Shown here: positions 18,201-24,992 of the stretch, in pieces | How positions within the stretch are numbered: the stretch's first letter is position 1 | Layout of the letters: the number at the start of each line of letters is the position of its first letter | Source of the DNA: Bacteroidia bacterium | GTDB lineage: Bacteria; Bacteroidota; Bacteroidia; Flavobacteriales; Flavobacteriaceae | DNA length: 35,938 bases | NCBI GenBank assembly: GCA_030429955.1 | Contig: JAUIGO010000029.1 | Coordinates: forward strand, 1 to 35,938 | Direction of reading: 5' to 3' | Program-made: the position numbers and the translations under genes | Notes under the pieces: model-generated | The model's input: only the letters and a program-made list of their open reading frames with translations | Database searches by the model: none | Told to the model about the DNA's origin: nothing

Positions 18201-18963
18201 AGATGAGTTAGAATTAGATTATAACCGAGTTAAAACCAGTATAATAGGTGCTAAAATTGGGATTATTAAAAAAGGCAGTTTTGGTAGTGATTATGGTTTT
18301 AGAACCATTTTTGAAGGTATAGAAATTGAAGAAACCGAAGATCGTTTTATTTCAGAATTTGCTCCTGAAATTAACACCGATTTTTATAAAAGACGCTTTT
18401 TTGGAGGTTTAGAAGCTCAGTATAATTATAAAAGTTTTGACAATGCCATAAACCCAACAAGAGGTATGACTTTTATGTTGAATATAGGAGGGAAAACAGA
18501 ATTTAAAGACACTAAAAACACGTATGGTTTTATAAACTCTGACCTTGGTTTTTACAACGCATTGACTAAAGACAGAAACCTAGTATTAAAAACTGACGTG
18601 AGAACTCAAATAAGAGTTGGTGACGAACTTGTTTTTTATCAAGGAGCAAACATTGGTGGCAATAATGGGTTAAGAGGTTATAGAACAGAACGATTTACAG
18701 GTAAAAATTCATTTGTAGGAAGTGCAGATGTAAGATATAGCTTCCCTTCCTTTAAAACCAATATTTTGCCTTTGCAAATCGGAGTTTTTGGTGGAGCAGA
18801 TGTTGGTAGAGTGTGGCTAAAAAATGAAGATTCAGAAAAATGGCATAATGATTATGGTGGCGGATTTTGGGTTACTGCTGCCGAAAGTTTATCAGGAACT
18901 TTCAACTTTTTTAATAGCACTGAAGGGTTCCGATTTTCCTTTGGCTTTGGGTTGAACTTTTAA
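15256..18963 (+). CDS. Lipoprotein fusing a metallophosphatase, a CotH-kinase-like segment and an Omp85-type barrel
   Basis: The 1235-residue protein starts with a lipoprotein signal (LSAC, Cys20). Residues 45-310 are a calcineurin-like phosphoesterase with all metal motifs: GDAG (Asp51), GDN (Asp86), GNHDW (Asn128-His129), MHHP (His225-226) and GHEH (302-304). Residues about 420-760 include LFDMLIGDWDRHQDQWRW (603-620) and IPRDRDQVF (634-642), which resemble the catalytic loop and metal-binding Asp segment of CotH/HipA-type kinases. From about 890 the protein alternates short amphipathic strands. It has the Omp85 L6-type motif GLRGY and ends in Phe (GFGLNF), typical of an outer-membrane barrel. 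The molecule is therefore probably anchored in the outer membrane, with enzymatic domains in the periplasm or at the surface. The biological substrate is unknown to me. Its stop overlaps the convergent gene by four bases. Confidence 0.85.
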   Translation: MKLNFKIITVFFISLFLSACATYKAQYANEDQIKSNFPDKDIDKTFYLIGDAGLSPQNGLSDALKAFQDYISDKDTKGDYTVFLGDNIYPSGLPGKNHKNRASAENALNAQIKAVDNFKGKSIFIPGNHDWYSNGLKGLKREEQYIEDALGKNTFLPEDGCPLKSVDVSKTIQLIIVDTQWYLENWNHNPTINDECEIKTRERLFEEIEGELKKAQNKTVVFAMHHPMYTNGIHGGYYDASKHLFPTQKKIPVPIVASLLAQVRTQGGVSIQDRYNERYHKLMSRLETMTLDAENVVFVSGHEHSLQYIENESIKQIVSGSGAKESVASLGENGLFSYGKQGFAELVIFKDGSSWVKIHGVENGKAKLLFQKEIFEPLKEFDVSNFPKSFPQEVEVSIYTKEETDKTGFFESVWGDHYRDVYSTKIKAKVTTLDTLYGGLEVMRKGGGHQTRSLRLRTKDGRELNMRALRKSATQYLQTVLFKDTYIQDEFEKTAIEGLILDFYTAAHPYAFTVVPDLSNAAKIYHTNPRLFYVPKHAALGQYNEEYGDELYMIEERPEENYTDERNFGYADDIESTHDIIEKVREDEKYKIDENAFVRARLFDMLIGDWDRHQDQWRWAQFDMENGDKYFRPIPRDRDQVFSNFDGALLDVMKIISGSTKQLQVYDEELKDIEWMNSAGIKLDRVLIQKADKEKWLEQAKFLQDNVTDEVIDVAFSKVPETVQDETLEDIKQKLKGRRANLLDIATRYYNYLNELVVLTGTDKDDYIEVTRTGDNETHVKISRIIDGEKGEVIVDKTFNRDITKEIWIYGLDDKDIFEVSGKANNLIFTRLIGGQENDTYIIKNGRRIKVYDHKSKKNTVKENKGAQIKFTDVYNLNLFNFNKNITKAATITPNMGFNPDDGFQLGVSFVKTVKGFQRNPFSQQHRFKGGYFFATSGFALNYDGEFANIFQDWNLHVAGTFTTENFTNNFFGYGNETVNNEDELELDYNRVKTSIIGAKIGIIKKGSFGSDYGFRTIFEGIEIEETEDRFISEFAPEINTDFYKRRFFGGLEAQYNYKSFDNAINPTRGMTFMLNIGGKTEFKDTKNTYGFINSDLGFYNALTKDRNLVLKTDVRTQIRVGDELVFYQGANIGGNNGLRGYRTERFTGKNSFVGSADVRYSFPSFKTNILPLQIGVFGGADVGRVWLKNEDSEKWHNDYGGGFWVTAAESLSGTFNFFNSTEGFRFSFGFGLNF

Positions 18964-19763
18964 TTGATACTAAAAAGATATAAATTTCCACCTTCACCAT
19001 TGTTCCTTTCATCAGTAATGTAAACCGTTGAGTTGTTTAAAAAGCAAATGCCTTCTTTTTGTGAATTGTGGTCAAATGTTATTTCTTCAATGCTGCTTTT
19101 AAAAAAATCATCACCTTCAAAGTTGGTGATTTTCCATAGTTTATCATGATTTAATAATACAATGGTTTTACCATCATCACTAACATCAGCTGAGGTTATT
19201 TTAGGATGTTTCCCATCTAAATTAAAATCTGTCACAAACTCTGCTGTATGTTTCCCGACTTGGTTAGGCACTTTTATAAGTTTACTGGTTTTGTTTTCCT
19301 TGCTAAAAATATAGAAGTAATCATTCAGCAGAAAAAAACCTTCAAAATCTTCAGGCTTCATTTCTTTTGGAAGTGTGAAGTTTACCCTTTCAGCAGTTGT
19401 GTCATCGTTCTCTAGATTTGAAATTTTATAAATCGTAAAATCGTCCCTATTTTTACTGTTGTTTCCAAAGTCACCAATGTATAAATTCCCTAAATGATCT
19501 GATGTTAAATCTTCCCAATCTATATTGCTTGCATTGCTAATGTCAATATCTTTTATAATCTTACCTTGTGTGTTTATGCCATAAATATTGTTTTTGTTTC
19601 CTGCATCTTCAATAACCCAAATCAAATCTGAATTAGGTAATGTTTCTGCAGCTGAGATCTCTTTTAAGCTGTTAGGTAAATCTGCAATTACAGTTAGTTT
19701 CCCTGTATCACAAGAGGTTAAAAAAAGTAAGATAATAAGAAGTTGTTGAAATTGTAAAATCAT
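18960..19763 (-). CDS. Beta-propeller-like lipoprotein of unknown function
   Basis: This 267-residue protein has a short lipoprotein signal (FLTSC, Cys18). The rest is built from repeated beta-strand units with patterns such as IYGINTQGKII, DLTSDHLGNLYIGDFGNN and DVSDDGKTIVLL. These suggest a small propeller similar to SdiA-regulated or phytase-like esterase domains. An EDFEG segment near residues 138-142 recalls those families. No catalytic site can be assigned. It is convergent with the large phosphatase-barrel gene and overlaps its stop. The 131-base divergent gap upstream is AT-rich and holds the thioesterase promoter on the other strand. Confidence 0.7.
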   Translation of the reverse strand: MILQFQQLLIILLFLTSCDTGKLTVIADLPNSLKEISAAETLPNSDLIWVIEDAGNKNNIYGINTQGKIIKDIDISNASNIDWEDLTSDHLGNLYIGDFGNNSKNRDDFTIYKISNLENDDTTAERVNFTLPKEMKPEDFEGFFLLNDYFYIFSKENKTSKLIKVPNQVGKHTAEFVTDFNLDGKHPKITSADVSDDGKTIVLLNHDKLWKITNFEGDDFFKSSIEEITFDHNSQKEGICFLNNSTVYITDERNNGEGGNLYLFSIN

Positions 19764-19864
19764 AAATTTTGATAAAAAATCAATATATTGATGTTATAAG
19801 ATAAAATAAAATTTATAATCATAAACTATTTATAAAATGTGTAGTTAGCCTCCAATGAATTTAA

Positions 19865-19872
19865 TAGTTTTG
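19865..19872 (+). promoter_or_regulatory. -7 promoter element of the thioesterase operon
   Basis: TAGTTTTG matches TAnnTTTG exactly and lies 22 bases before the thioesterase start. No good -33 TTG is visible. It would drive the three coupled genes that follow. Confidence 0.5.
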
Positions 19873-19894
19873 AAATGATAAAATTTAAAATGAA

Positions 19895-20755
19895 ATGACC
19901 ACAGTTGATGATCTAATAAATGTACTAAACTTAAAAAAGGTAGGTAATAACGAATATGATGGTATTAGCAAAACCGTTGGAAGTCCAAATGTATTTGGTG
20001 GTCAGGTTTTGGCTCAAGCTATAAATGCTGCTTGCAGAACCATTACTAATGGCAGAATATTGCATTCTATGCATTCTTATTTTTTAGAAGCTGGAAATTT
20101 AGACTTGCCAATAACATACAATGTGAGTATAGTTAGAGATGGAGGCAGTTTTTCAGTTCGTAGAGTTACAGCACATCAAAAAGAAACAACCATATTTATT
20201 TTATCGGCTTCATTTCATAAAAAAGAAGATGGTTACAATCATCAAATTGAAATGAATAAAGATATAAAGCAACCAGAAGAACTGTTGAGTTGGACAGATA
20301 TGCTCGAGCAATTTGGTGAAGCCATTCCGCCAAGAACCAAAGATTTTTTAATGGTTGATAGACCTGTAGAGTTTAAACCAGTGGAGATTGTAAACCCGTT
20401 TAACAAAGAAGATTTACCACCATTTACAAATGTTTGGTTTAAATTGAAAGGTGAAGCTAGTCAGTTAGATTTGGCAACAAAACAGCAAATCCTAACCTAT
20501 GTTTCCGATTATAATATTTTGGCTGCTGCCATGAATCGTCATGCAAGCAAAGCACATTGGGGAAATACACAAACGGCAAGTTTAGACCACTCCATGTGGT
20601 ACTTTAGAGACTTCGATTTTGATGATTGGCTGCTGTACTCCATTGAGTCTCCAAATACCTCAAATGCTAGAGGTTTTGCTAAAGGAAATATATTTACAAG
20701 AGATGGAAAACTCATCGCCTCAGTTGCACAAGAAGGGTTAATGCGACCTAAATAA
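19895..20755 (+). CDS. tesB: Acyl-CoA thioesterase II
   Basis: This 286-residue double-hotdog enzyme hydrolyses acyl-CoA to free fatty acid and CoA in the cytosol; its length equals that of E. coli TesB. The FGGQVLAQA segment (34-42) marks the first hotdog. The catalytic trio aligns as Asp205 (YVSDYN), Ser229 in place of the usual Thr (SLDHSMWY), and Gln279 (VAQEGLMR), with the same spacing as in E. coli (Asp204, Thr228, Gln278). Its stop overlaps the next start by one base (TAATG), indicating coupling to the glycerophosphodiesterase gene. Together they suggest turnover of acyl groups or phospholipid. Confidence 0.93.
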   Translation: MTTVDDLINVLNLKKVGNNEYDGISKTVGSPNVFGGQVLAQAINAACRTITNGRILHSMHSYFLEAGNLDLPITYNVSIVRDGGSFSVRRVTAHQKETTIFILSASFHKKEDGYNHQIEMNKDIKQPEELLSWTDMLEQFGEAIPPRTKDFLMVDRPVEFKPVEIVNPFNKEDLPPFTNVWFKLKGEASQLDLATKQQILTYVSDYNILAAAMNRHASKAHWGNTQTASLDHSMWYFRDFDFDDWLLYSIESPNTSNARGFAKGNIFTRDGKLIASVAQEGLMRPK

Positions 20756-21444
20756 TGAAAAACGTAATTATAAAAATGGGACATCGAGGAGCAAAAGGGT
20801 ATGTAGCCGAAAACACCATTGAGTCGATAAAAAAGGCATTGGATTTTGGTGTTGATGGTATTGAAATCGATGTGCATTTATGCGCTTCAGGTGAGTTGGT
20901 AGTGCTTCACGATTTCACTTTAGACAGAATGACCAATGGAACTGGAGAAGTTAGCAAGTTATCATTATCTGAATTAAAACAACTCAAAGTCAACAATGAA
21001 TTCTTAATCCCCACTTTAGAGGAAGTTCTAGATATCATTGACAAAAAGTGTTTGTTGAACATTGAATTAAAAGGAAGAAATACTGCAGCAGCAACTTGCG
21101 AAGTAGTTCAGAAGTATATAAAAACTAAAGGATGGAGCTATCAAGATTTTGTAGTGTCCAGTTTTCAACATCACGAATTGGAGGATGTGTTTCATAGCGA
21201 TAAAAACATGCCGTTAGGTGTTTTAACAAAAGCCAATGTTGACGAAGCCATCGAGTTTGCCAAAACCATAAATGCAGTTGCCATTCATCCTAATTTTGCT
21301 TTACTGACTCCAGAAAATGTAAAACGAGCGCAATCACAAGGTTACAAGGTAAATACTTGGACGGTTAATGACCACGAAACCATTGAGCGCATGAAAACCT
21401 ATGGCGTTGATACCATTATCTCAGATTTTCCTGATAGGTTATGA
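20755..21444 (+). CDS. Glycerophosphodiester phosphodiesterase (GDPD family)
   Basis: This 229-residue protein hydrolyses glycerophosphodiesters, the deacylation products of phospholipids, to glycerol 3-phosphate and an alcohol. The TIM-barrel active site is visible near the N-terminus: His10-Arg11 (GHRGAKG), Glu19-Asn20-Thr21 (AENT), Glu37 and Asp39 (GIEIDV), and His52 (VVLHD). There is no signal peptide, so it is a cytosolic UgpQ-like form rather than a periplasmic GlpQ. It overlaps the thioesterase by one base and the flavoprotein by four (ATGA), so the three form one operon. Confidence 0.92.
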   Translation: MKNVIIKMGHRGAKGYVAENTIESIKKALDFGVDGIEIDVHLCASGELVVLHDFTLDRMTNGTGEVSKLSLSELKQLKVNNEFLIPTLEEVLDIIDKKCLLNIELKGRNTAAATCEVVQKYIKTKGWSYQDFVVSSFQHHELEDVFHSDKNMPLGVLTKANVDEAIEFAKTINAVAIHPNFALLTPENVKRAQSQGYKVNTWTVNDHETIERMKTYGVDTIISDFPDRL

Positions 21445-22694
21445 TAGAAAAAGATGTCATCATTGTTGGAGGAGGAGCTGCTGGATTTTTTGCAGCCATA
21501 AATATTGCTGAACAAAACCCGAAGTTAAAAGTCGCTATCCTTGAACGAGGGAAAGAAGGTTTGCAAAAAGTTAGAATTTCTGGTGGTGGAAGATGCAATG
21601 TCACTCATGCTGAATTTGTACCTTCTGAATTAGTGCTTAATTATCCAAGAGGTGAAAAAGAATTATTAGGACCTTTTCATCAATTTATGACAGGAGATAC
21701 TATCGAATGGTTTCAAAAACGAGGCGTTGAGCTCAAAATTGAAGATGATGGACGAATGTTTCCAGTTACAGATTCTTCAAAAACCATTATTGATTGTTTT
21801 TTAAACGAAGCCAAGAAACACAAAGTTGAGGTGTTGTATAATCAAAGTGTTACAAGTGTTTCACCTCGAGAAAGTCACACTGAGCTTGTCGAAGTGCAGT
21901 CGAAAGGTTTTGAAATTTCAACCAAAGATTGCATTTACTCATCTGAAAAATTGCTCATCGCTACAGGAAGCAATCCAAAAATATGGAGTCTTCTTGAAGG
22001 TTTAGGTCATACCATTTCGCAACCTGTTCCATCGCTGTTTACCTTTGATATTAAGGATGAACGCATCAAAGACATTCCTGGAGTTGTAGCACAACATGTT
22101 GAGGTTAAAGTGCTAGGAACTGATTTGGTTTCAGAAGGTCCTTTGCTAATTACTCATGTTGGAATGAGTGCACCTTCAATTTTAAAACTGTCTGCTTTTG
22201 GAGCTATTGAATTGGCAAAACGCCATTATAAATTTCAGATTGAAGTCAATTTTATCAGGCAATCTTTTGAAGATTGTTTAGAAACATTGAAAGAATTAAA
22301 GCATCAATTAGCCAAGAAAAAAGTTTATAAATCTACACAGTTTGACTTACCAAAACGCTTGTGGTATAAATTGGTTTTAGCTTCCAATATAAATCAAGAC
22401 ACACGTTGGGCAGATTTGAATAAAAGTCAATTAGAAGATTTAGCGTCGCAATTAACACAAGCTGTTTTTAATGTGGATGGGAAAAGTACTTTTAAAGAAG
22501 AATTCGTCACAGCTGGAGGCATTGATTTAAAAGAAATCAATTTTAAAACCTTTGAAAGTAAGTTGCACAACAATTTGTATTTTGCTGGAGAAGTCATTAA
22601 TGTTGATGCTGTTACAGGAGGCTTTAACTTTCAGAATGCGTGGACAGGAGCTTACATTGCAGCTAAATCAATTTCAGAAGAATTTCCCCTCTAA
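21441..22694 (+). CDS. BaiN/HI0933-family FAD-dependent oxidoreductase
   Basis: This 417-residue flavoprotein has the N-terminal FAD-binding motif VGGGAAG (9-15), the acidic end of the Rossmann strand (ILERG), and the family signature SGGGRCNVTH (47-56). It ends with the second dinucleotide motif FAGEVINVDAVTGGFNFQNAW. Family members reduce varied substrates; the function is not established outside a few cases. Residues about 141-156 (around SPRESHTELVEVQSKG) are encoded by a nested hairpin repeat at 21861-21908, an in-frame insertion that normal homologues should lack. The stop codon lies in the loop of a second repeat hairpin (22686-22703). It is the last gene of the thioesterase operon. 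Confidence 0.9.
   Translation: MIEKDVIIVGGGAAGFFAAINIAEQNPKLKVAILERGKEGLQKVRISGGGRCNVTHAEFVPSELVLNYPRGEKELLGPFHQFMTGDTIEWFQKRGVELKIEDDGRMFPVTDSSKTIIDCFLNEAKKHKVEVLYNQSVTSVSPRESHTELVEVQSKGFEISTKDCIYSSEKLLIATGSNPKIWSLLEGLGHTISQPVPSLFTFDIKDERIKDIPGVVAQHVEVKVLGTDLVSEGPLLITHVGMSAPSILKLSAFGAIELAKRHYKFQIEVNFIRQSFEDCLETLKELKHQLAKKKVYKSTQFDLPKRLWYKLVLASNINQDTRWADLNKSQLEDLASQLTQAVFNVDGKSTFKEEFVTAGGIDLKEINFKTFESKLHNNLYFAGEVINVDAVTGGFNFQNAWTGAYIAAKSISEEFPL
21861..21908 (+). repeat. Nested small hairpin repeat inside the BaiN-like gene
   Basis: An inner copy (21874-21896) has stem CACT/AGTG around loop GAGCTTGTCGA. It is flanked by pieces of an outer copy, TCACCTCGAG on the left and CAGTCGAAAGGT on the right, as though it had inserted in the loop of a pre-existing element. 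It is translated in frame. Confidence 0.7.
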
Positions 22695-22717
22695 CAAGAG
22701 GGGATTAAGGGGTGTGT
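22686..22717 (+). repeat. Left inverted repeat of the DUF559 unit
   Basis: A hairpin CCCCTC-TAACAA-GAGGGG (22686-22703) is followed by ATTAAGGGGTGTGT. The TAA in the loop is the stop codon of the preceding flavoprotein gene. The whole block reappears in reverse orientation at 23111-23141. Confidence 0.8.
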
Positions 22718-22737
22718 GAAATATTAAATAGTGTATT

Positions 22738-23136
22738 ATGAAGATTCTTTATAACCCAAAACTCAAAGAATTAGCAAGGCAGCTTCGTAATAATTCAACG
22801 AAAGCAGAAATAAAACTTTGGACATATTTAAGAAGAGACCAAATGTATGGTTATGATTTTCATAGACAAAAACCAATTGATGAATATATAGTTGATTTTT
22901 TCTGCAATAAACTACAGCTCGCAATTGAGTGTGATGGATATTCGCATGAAATATTAGACGTATATGAAAAAGATGTGAAAAAGACGAAACGATTAAATGA
23001 GTTAGGGATTTATGTTTTGCGTTTTTCAGATTATCAAATAATGAATGATATTGAAAATGTATTAAGAGCAATTGAAGATTATATTCTTAAATTTGAAGAA
23101 AACAATAATACACCTCCCTCAATCCCTCCTTGTTAG
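22738..23136 (+). CDS. DUF559 endonuclease-like protein (Vsr/PD-(D/E)xK fold)
   Basis: This 132-residue protein has the DUF559 pattern: an N-terminal basic helix, KAEIKLWTYLRR (22-33), then FHRQKPIDEYIVDFFC (41-56) and LAIECDGYSH (61-70). The likely metal and catalytic residues are Glu24, Asp53, Glu64 and Asp66, as in very-short-patch-repair-like nucleases. It is probably a DNA nuclease, but no member's substrate is firmly known to me. It stands between two inverted copies of a hairpin repeat, and its last residues (TPPSIPPC) and TAG stop are encoded by the right copy. The gene before it and the gene after it run the same way and are unrelated in function, so the unit looks inserted. Confidence 0.88.
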   Translation: MKILYNPKLKELARQLRNNSTKAEIKLWTYLRRDQMYGYDFHRQKPIDEYIVDFFCNKLQLAIECDGYSHEILDVYEKDVKKTKRLNELGIYVLRFSDYQIMNDIENVLRAIEDYILKFEENNNTPPSIPPC

Positions 23137-23141
23137 GAGGG
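23111..23141 (-). repeat. Right inverted repeat of the DUF559 unit
   Basis: CACCTCCCTCAATCCC leads into the hairpin CCCTCC-TTGTTA-GGAGGG (23124-23141). Read on the minus strand it matches the left repeat: hairpin with TAACAA loop, then ATT, a purine-rich AGGG block and GTG. Stem bases differ between copies but stay paired (CCCCTC/GAGGGG against CCCTCC/GGAGGG). Confidence 0.8.
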
Positions 23142-23151
23142 AAGTTAAATT

Positions 23152-23700
23152 ATGAAAACGTACATCGCACTTTTAAAAGGGATTAATGTTGGTGGTCACA
23201 AAAAAGTGCCAATGGGAGAGTTGCGTGAATTGCTTTCTAAATCTGGATTTGAAAATGTACAAACATACATTCAGAGTGGTAATATTATTTTACAATCCAA
23301 TAAGAGCGATATCTCTAAAATAGAAAATGATATTGAAAATAGTATTAAGGATTATTTCGGATTTGAAGTGTCAGTATTAGTAAAAACAAGGCAAGAATTA
23401 CAACGCATTTTTGATGCTTCTCCTTTCGCTGAAGAAAAAAAGAAAGCCAGTTATTTTATGATGCTTCACGATTGTCCAAGTGATGATTTAGTAAAAGAAG
23501 CTTCAGAAAAAGTGTATGAAGGAGAAGAATATAACATTGTTAACAACTGTATTTACTATTACTATGAAAATGGGTTAGGAAAGGCAAAATTTAATGTCAA
23601 TTTCTTTGAACGAAAGTTTAAAACATTTGCAACAGCAAGAAATTACAACACAATGGTAAAGTTACTAGCGTTATCATCAAAAAATGTAAAAGACCAATAG
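23152..23700 (+). CDS. DUF1697 protein
   Basis: This 182-residue protein opens with the DUF1697 signature YIALLKGINVGGHKKVPMGELRELL and continues with the conserved YIQSGNIILQS segment (39-49). The family has a small alpha/beta fold; no activity is established, and I can assign none. No signal peptide or membrane segment is present. The start lies 11 bases after the right hairpin of the DUF559 unit, so any promoter it has must lie in or before that unit. Confidence 0.88.
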   Translation: MKTYIALLKGINVGGHKKVPMGELRELLSKSGFENVQTYIQSGNIILQSNKSDISKIENDIENSIKDYFGFEVSVLVKTRQELQRIFDASPFAEEKKKASYFMMLHDCPSDDLVKEASEKVYEGEEYNIVNNCIYYYYENGLGKAKFNVNFFERKFKTFATARNYNTMVKLLALSSKNVKDQ

Positions 23701-23708
23701 ATATTCCC

Positions 23709-23716
23709 TATTTTTG
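23709..23716 (+). promoter_or_regulatory. -7 promoter element of the diphosphomevalonate decarboxylase gene
   Basis: TATTTTTG matches TAnnTTTG, 64 bases before the mvaD start. The implied leader contains a 13-base palindrome (CTGCC-TTA-GGCAG, 23745-23757) that may be part of another dispersed repeat or a small mRNA hairpin. Confidence 0.45.
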
Positions 23717-23780
23717 CAGAAACAATTTAATCAAAATCAAAAATCTGCCTTAGGCAGTCTTTGTCAGGAGAATAACAAAT

Positions 23781-24935
23781 ATGACAGAACAAGATTTTAT
23801 TCCTAAAACATATTCGAAAACTTTAGAAAAAGGGAAAGTAACTTGGGAATCGCCGAGTAATATCGCTTTAGTAAAATATTGGGGAAAAAAGAAAGACCAA
23901 ATTCCTGAAAACCCTTCAATAAGCTTTACGCTTAATGCGTGTAAAACCATTACAACATTGTCTTTTGCAAAGAAAGACCTTTCGACTGCGCTCAAGGTGA
24001 CATCAGAATTTTCTTTTGAGGTAATTTTAAATGGTGAAAAGAAAGACAATTTTAAACCAAAAATTCAAACGTTTTTTAAGCGAATTGAATCCTATTTGCC
24101 TTTTTTAAAAGACTATCATTTTGTAATAGATACCAAAAACACTTTTCCTCACAGTTCTGGTATTGCTTCATCTGCGTCTGGAATGAGTGCTTTAGCGTTG
24201 TGTTTAATGAGTATTGAAAAGCAACTAATGGAAAATGATGTCACCTTGAGCACTTCGACTGCGCTCAGTACAGGCTCTGTCGAAAGGTCTATAGATGAGA
24301 ATTACTTCAATCAAAAAGCATCTTTTTTAGCCAGATTAGGCTCAGGTTCGGCATGTAGAAGTGTGGAAGGCGATTTGATTGTATGGGGAAAACATAAAGA
24401 AATTACCAATAGTTCTAATTTGTTTGGTGTAAAATATCCTTTTGAAGTTCATGAGAATTTTAAGAATTATCAAGACACCATTTTGTTGGTCGATAAAGGC
24501 GAAAAACAAGTAAGTAGTACAGTTGGTCATAATTTAATGCACAATCATCCTTTTGCCGAACAGCGCTTTACTCAAGCACATGATAATTTATCAAAACTGA
24601 TTCATATTTTTAAAGAAGGCGATTTAAATTCGTTCATAAAAATTGTTGAAAGCGAAGCGTTGACGCTTCATGCCATGATGATGACGAGCATGCCTTATTT
24701 TATTTTAATGAAACCAAATACCCTTGAAATAATCAATAAAATATGGCGTTTTAGACAAAAAACAGGTTGGCATATTTGCTTTACCTTAGATGCTGGAGCA
24801 AACGTGCATATTTTGTATCCAGAAAAGGAGGCAGTTCAAATTTTGGAATTTATTAAAAGTGAGTTAGTTGCATATTGTCAAAACGAACAATATATTTGCG
24901 ATAGAATTGGCTTTGGAGCAAAAAAAATTGATTAG
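23781..24935 (+). CDS. mvaD: Diphosphomevalonate decarboxylase
   Basis: This 384-residue GHMP-family enzyme makes isopentenyl diphosphate from mevalonate diphosphate using ATP. Visible signatures are ESPSNIALVKYWGKK (23-37), the ATP loop PHSSGIASSASG (123-134), the substrate segment LGSGSACRSV (186-195) and the catalytic Asp region TLDAGANVH. It is longer than most family members, and two dispersed hairpin repeats explain the excess. Residues 66-74 (DLSTALKVT) and about 154-170 (VTLSTSTALSTGSVERS) are translated from repeat copies. The second sits between the ATP loop and the YFNQKASFLARLGSGSA segment. All core motifs are intact and the frame is open, so the enzyme is probably active. The kinase gene follows 57 bases downstream. 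Confidence 0.95.
   Translation: MTEQDFIPKTYSKTLEKGKVTWESPSNIALVKYWGKKKDQIPENPSISFTLNACKTITTLSFAKKDLSTALKVTSEFSFEVILNGEKKDNFKPKIQTFFKRIESYLPFLKDYHFVIDTKNTFPHSSGIASSASGMSALALCLMSIEKQLMENDVTLSTSTALSTGSVERSIDENYFNQKASFLARLGSGSACRSVEGDLIVWGKHKEITNSSNLFGVKYPFEVHENFKNYQDTILLVDKGEKQVSSTVGHNLMHNHPFAEQRFTQAHDNLSKLIHIFKEGDLNSFIKIVESEALTLHAMMMTSMPYFILMKPNTLEIINKIWRFRQKTGWHICFTLDAGANVHILYPEKEAVQILEFIKSELVAYCQNEQYICDRIGFGAKKID
23976..24002 (-). repeat. Hairpin repeat inside mvaD, copy A
   Basis: Stem ACCTT/AAGGT encloses the 12-base loop TCGACTGCGCTC, which on the minus strand is GAGCGCAGTCGA, identical to the loop of the intergenic copy at 25933-25960. The stems differ between copies but both pair perfectly. 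It is translated in frame. Confidence 0.8.
24241..24290 (+). repeat. Nested hairpin repeat inside mvaD, copy B
   Basis: Outer arms TCACCTTGAGC and GTCGAAAGGTCT together make one full element with stem ACCTT/AAGGT. Between them lies a second element in inverted orientation (about 24251-24270) with loop TCGACTGCGCTC and a short ACT/AGT stem. The reading frame is kept. Confidence 0.75.
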
Positions 24936-24940
24936 ATTTG
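24933..24940 (+). promoter_or_regulatory. -7 promoter element of the GHMP kinase gene
   Basis: TAGATTTG matches TAnnTTTG and overlaps the mvaD stop codon; TTTG at 24912-24915 lies 17 bases upstream, slightly close for a -33 element. It sits 53 bases before the kinase start and may give the kinase, prenyltransferase and nitrilase genes their own transcript. Confidence 0.45.
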
Positions 24941-24992
24941 CATAAATGTTTAAAAATATCACTATATTGTTAAACAAAATTTTTAGAGAGAT

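Noticed and set aside
22738..23136. DUF559 protein as a mismatch-repair Vsr or part of a restriction system
   Set aside because: No methyltransferase or restriction gene is nearby, and the protein follows the DUF559 pattern rather than the Vsr zinc-site pattern.
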